Assembly: GCA_003550325.1 (NCBI GenBank)
Contig: QKWP01000651.1
Span: forward strand, 89,576-153,575
From: Gigaspora rosea
Lineage: Eukaryota; Glomeromycota; Glomeromycetes; Diversisporales; Gigasporaceae
Length of the DNA stretch: 64,000 nt
Direction: 5' to 3'
In this document: positions 60,491-64,000 of the stretch, in pieces
Position numbering within the stretch: the first letter of the stretch is position 1
Layout of the letters: each line of letters begins with the position of its first letter
Notes under the pieces: generated by a model
The model's input: only the letters and a program-made list of their open reading frames with translations
Database searches by the model: none
What the model was told of the DNA's origin: nothing
Program-made: the position numbers and the translations under genes

Positions 60491-61012
60491 ACTGGTAAAA
60501 CAATAAACTTTTTTACAATATTTTCCATAGTATTTTCAATCAATCAAATCATAAGATCAGGTGCGAAAAAAATAGAAACGTTTAAAAAAAAACGATTGTA
60601 ACTCATAATTCCACATTACATCATAAGTTTTGTATATGGGGAATTTACACATCGGGACCAAATTTGAAAATAATTATGAATGAAGGTCCAACTTAAAAAT
60701 ATTTAATTATAAAGACCTAATTTTTGAAAATATTACAAATACGTGCCCAAGTAATTTTGCGTCGTATGGATCAGTGCTAGAGATGGGTTTCATGCGTGCG
60801 CATGATTCCTCAATCATGCGCATGAATGCGCATTTTATCCCATCAAAATTTTATATAGAAAATTAAATATAAATAAGTATAATTAACATTCTAAACTATC
60901 AATATCCTTGTCTGTTCGCTTTAACATTTTTGATTGGTCGTATCTGAAAAATGTGACCTAAATATAGGAAAACTAATAGAAATACGTATGATTATGACTA
61001 TTATCATGGTCG

Positions 61013-61706
61013 AGTAATTATTGTCGCAGATTAAAATGAAATCAGATTAAAATGAAACTGGGGACCTCTCTTGCTCACCTTTAAAGCTTATAAAACCCAC
61101 ATATACTCGTTTATTAATAACCCTAACCCTAAACCCTAACCCTAATGCTAAAAAAACCCCTAAAAAATGATCCCTAAAAAATTTTAAAATTTTGCTTAAA
61201 AAATAGAAAAATTTCATTTTAATCCGTTTTTATTTTAATCTGTCACAATTATTAATTGATAATCAAGAGGTAAATATAAATCTTGTATAAGTATAGTAAG
61301 ATTTTTCCTTTTTTTTTAGTATTATATAACAAAATTAAAATTTACTATTNTAAAAAATGTCCCCTAAAAAATTTTAAAATTTTGCTTAAAAAATAGAAAA
61401 ATTTCATTTTAATCCGATTTCATTTTAATCTGTCACAATTATTATAACATTCGAGTAATTATTGTGACAGATTAAAATGAAATCAGATTAAAATGAAATA
61501 TGTATAGTATAAAAAAATTGACAGGTTGCCGAAAAATAAAAATTTTTGGGCCGCATTTTTTAGGGTTAGAGGTTAAGGTTAGAGACTAGTTTTAGAGTAG
61601 AGTTTATATTAAACAAGTATAAATGGGTTTTAGAGGGTTAAACAGAAACCCACATTTCATTTTAATCTGATTTCATTATGATTTGTGACAATTATTATAT
61701 CATTTT
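61013..61706. mobile_element. Two or three overlapping TIR elements, CAGATTAAAATGAAATCAG family
   Basis: Inverted copies of AATTATTGTSRCAGATTAAA and neighbouring bases bound 61013-61258 and 61448-61706. A third partial copy, 61351-61447, repeats 61159-61254 with a few differences. The interior holds a telomere-like AACCCTAACCCTAAACCCTA run (about 61119-61146) and GGGTTAGAGGTTAAGG (about 61562). Confidence 0.6.
61350..61350. other. Ambiguous base N
   Basis: A single N precedes a copy of 61159-61254. The two copies differ at several places, so this may be a real duplication or a contig join. Confidence 0.8.
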
Positions 61707-62269
61707 TTAATGCCCTTATTAACGCCCTTAAGCAACACAAAATCGTGAACGTGAATTTTCCAAATCTACTTTTATTGTTTGATTGCCTAATATTTACAAA
61801 CTATTTTGGGCTAAAAAAAGGTTGAAAACGTTTTGTATAATGGTTTCAAGTACAAGAATAATGCAAGTGCAAGAACAAGTGCAAGAAACGACAAATGATC
61901 CACTATACATAAAACATACGATTAATAAAAAATAGAGAATATATTAGTGAATATCAAAAAAAGTTACATTCAACCAATTTAGATGATTGATTTCTAGAAT
62001 TTTTGGTCTGAATTTTTGCCGCCCAGATTATCTAATAATCAACTAATTTTCTTGGTAGTTTTATGTCGATCTACCAACCAATAAAATTACCGTTATATTC
62101 AAAAGGTGATCAATGAGCTAAAACTAACATAGCAATATAAGGTTTTCTCTTTGCAATACATTTTAAAAATTGCCATTCACCAATAAAACTAAGCTGCATA
62201 CTATCTTTATTGGATTAATGAGCTTTGTAACAAGCTTTTTATAGTTATACTAATTCAAATTAACCCACT

Positions 62270-62600
62270 ATATATTGCAATTACTGGTATAGCGAACAAT
62301 TTTGTAATAGAATTTTTTATAAAAATTCATGATAAAAAACACAATAATTCTAATAAAAACTGGCTCAACCATATTGAAATAGAGTGTGAATTCTGTGGCA
62401 AAATTTTATAATAACATTATTTTATGCAAACTAACAATCTTAACCATATACTTAGTTAATAAAATAGGATGTTCAGTAACAGAATTTTTTTGTGACGATT
62501 CAATGCAAACTAACTCAGCATATTTATGAATATTATACAATGCGAATAACAGATTTAACTAAGATTCTAAAGTTTTATACAAAGATCCCGTGGCAAAGCC
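62270..62600 (-). repeat. Inverted copies of the ~110-bp satellite, with hairpin
   Basis: Reverse-complement phrases of the satellite (for example ACAGAATTTTTTTGTG, ATGCAAACTAACTCAGC) occur over about 290 bases. A perfect hairpin CCCGTGGCAAAGCCACGGG sits at the right edge (about 62587-62605). Confidence 0.6.
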
Positions 62601-62792
62601 ACGGGTCAGGTGTCAAATTATATAAGATAAGCAACGATGAAGTTTACAATTAGCTAATTTGTAAGAATTTATGTATATTGGCAAAATCTGATTTTAGTTT
62701 CAATATGTAGTATCTTTATTTAAATATATATCAATAATAAAGATAAAAATTAAAAAAATTTTTATCATGTGATATCATGCGCATTTTATATA

Positions 62793-62951
62793 TCATGCGC
62801 ATTTTATTATAAAATGCGCACTTTTCCCATCTCTATGTAATCATTAATTATAAGATAATGGTTATGCATCGNTCATGCGCATTTTATTATAAAATGCGCA
62901 CTTTTCCCATCTCTATGTAATCATTAATTATAAGATAATGGTTATGCATCG
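62793..62951. repeat. Exact 79-bp direct duplication across a single N
   Basis: 62793-62871 and 62873-62951 are identical base for base and are separated only by N at 62872. This is the pattern of two contig ends placed side by side without merging their overlap. The segment includes the TIR-element end at 62836. Confidence 0.9.
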
Positions 62952-63146
62952 ATTAATATCATGAAATTCGTTCATTCTGGCAAATGATTGGCTAACACGT
63001 GCCGCATGTGTCAGCTGATCATTTGCCAGAATGATGATATTTTGTCAACGCATCGATGTTATCGTGCATAACAGTTTTCTACTTCTATTTAATCGGTCGA
63101 TTAAAAATTTTAAAAAAAATTATTAAAATTATAAAAGAAGGTTCGC

Positions 63147-63230
63147 TGCCTGCGGGTATTGAACTTCCGATCTTATGGCCTTGCGCTACATCCTTCAAGG
63201 CCGCTGTACTACTGTACTATGGGGGTTTAG
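63147..63230 (-). ncRNA. tRNA-like sequence (degenerate tRNA or SINE head)
   Basis: Read on the minus strand, CATAGTACAGTAGTACAGC resembles a D-arm/A box, GGCCTT...AAGGCC could form the anticodon stem, and AAGTTCAATACCC fits a B box/T loop. The acceptor stem does not pair convincingly and the T stem is poor, so a functional tRNA is unlikely. The overlapping plus frame (63056-63241) is probably incidental. Confidence 0.35.
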
Positions 63231-63569
63231 GCCTTATGTAAAAAATTATATTTACCTATAAAATGAATAGTAGTATTACCAGATTGTCCAATTAAATTTC
63301 CAATTATTATTGCTCGATCATCTGACTTTATACAAAAACTGAATGACTTTATTTACAAATTCTGAAAAACATATGGGATTAGGGCTCGCTACCCTATTGG
63401 CTCTAATATACATAATCACATTTTCCACCATAACGACATGCATTCATCATAACAGCAAACGAAATGGACACCTATGATGCCTTCATATAGAGGGAAACCG
63501 TCGAATCTTCCCATACCTGAAAAGAGAATCGGTAACGTGTTCCTGCCGGTATGAGCAAGGTTCATTCTT
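63231..63569. other. Intergenic stretch without a recognisable gene
   Basis: Non-repetitive AT-rich sequence leads up to the minisatellite. The minus frames that begin in the minisatellite run through here without recognisable motifs. Confidence 0.5.
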
Positions 63570-63885
63570 ATGGTCCTTGCATTGCCACTTGCAGCCGTGG
63601 AGCCAATACAACAACTGGTCCTTGCAATGCCACTTGCAGCCGTGGAGCCAAATACAACAACAGGTCCTTGCACTGCCACTTGCAGCCGCGTATCCAACTA
63701 CCTCTGGTCCTTGCACTGCCACTTGCAGCCATGGATCCAGGTACACAACAGGTCCTTGCACTGTCACTTGCAGCCGCGGAGCCAACGACCTCTGGTCCTT
63801 GTACTTCCACTTGCAGCCGTGGAGTCAGGTATATATACTATCGGTCCTTGCACTGCTAATGCAGCCATGGAGCCTTCTTCACTGA
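63570..63885 (-). repeat. 46-bp minisatellite, block 2
   Basis: Six to seven units of about 45 bp contain GGTCCTTGCACTGCCACTTG and CAGCCGTGGAGCC. In reverse complement they resemble the array at 23765-24335 (GTGCAAGGACC, GGCTCC). The overlapping open frames on both strands follow from a unit length divisible by three. Confidence 0.8.
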
Positions 63886-64000
63886 GATTCTTGGCCTTAA
63901 ATACACCTCCCGTATCACTAGTTCATACTTGGCCACAGTCATTATCGCTTACCCTACAAGTTACAAAATCTCACGACAATAATCAAAGAACAACCATAAA
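63886..64000. other. Window end, nothing recognised
   Basis: Unique sequence follows the minisatellite to the window edge; too short to judge. Confidence 0.4.

Larger units (their letters stand above)
60777..62836. mobile_element. Composite TIR element, TAGAGATGGG termini
   Basis: The left end TAGAGATGGGTTTCATGCG and the right end, reverse-complemented (TAGAGATGGGAAAAGTGCGC), both lead into repeated CATGCGCATTTTAT motifs. Other TIR elements (61013-61706) and a satellite block lie inside. The left-type terminus also occurs alone near 21280. Confidence 0.55.

Noticed and set aside
61119..61146. Chromosome end suggested by AACCCTAACCCTAA
   Set aside because: It is short, internal to a TIR element, and normal sequence continues on both sides.
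63147..63230. Functional tRNA gene
   Set aside because: Box-like motifs exist but the acceptor and T stems do not pair well; kept only as a tRNA-like sequence.
63416..63885. Five overlapping frames of 80-102 codons on both strands
   Set aside because: Products of a minisatellite with unit length divisible by three.

Overview
The window is AT-rich eukaryotic DNA: genes have short GT-AG introns, there are no bacterial operons, and mobile elements are dense. Tyrosine-kinase-like (TKL) protein kinases next to long Sel1-like repeat (SLR) tracts, an SPCA/PMR1-type ATPase relic, a LINE, a tRNA-derived SINE and many short TIR elements point to an arbuscular mycorrhizal fungus (Glomeromycotina, most like Rhizophagus). 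The species assignment is an inference from gene content.

The backbone is a dispersed, head-to-tail array of related segments. Four carry, on the minus strand, an SLR coding stretch followed about 85 bases downstream by a TKL kinase: unit A (5799-8019), unit B (18442-20706), unit C (29819-35245) and unit D (44150-47284). A and B also carry, on the plus strand and convergent with the kinase, decayed copies of a Ca2+/Mn2+ P-type ATPase (1-2270 and 12150-14336). Further fragments of the same segment lie at 25380-26220, 39541-39960, 56158-57740 and 60360-60490. SLR repeat number differs strongly between copies (about 7, 8, 37 and 16 units of 108 bp). The kinase frame is intact over four exons in B and D (365 codons each) and broken in A and C. 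The SLR frame is broken in all four. In every copy the SLR stop overlaps a possible GT donor, followed by an AG and a 17-nt microexon that would splice SLR in frame to the kinase, so the pair may be, or may descend from, one fused SLR-kinase gene.

Mobile DNA fills the rest. 8020-11860 holds three TIR elements and a SINE with an 18-bp target duplication. 20760-28240 holds satellites, a MITE inside a palindromic repeat and a truncated unit. 36002-39838 is a nest of TIR elements. 47937-53763 is a nested insertion: a foldback MITE with a 9-bp target duplication entered the 5' flank of unit D, then a 5.3-kb LINE entered the MITE. Unit C supplies the empty site. 53945-64000 has no large gene. It holds two minisatellites, several TIR elements, one possible three-exon small gene (57871-58320), a tRNA-like sequence and two single-N positions, one flanked by an exact 79-bp duplication that looks like an unmerged assembly overlap.

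Functionally the two intact kinases are the best candidates for expressed genes. The ATPase copies, the LINE frames and the SLR tracts all carry stops or frameshifts as read here.
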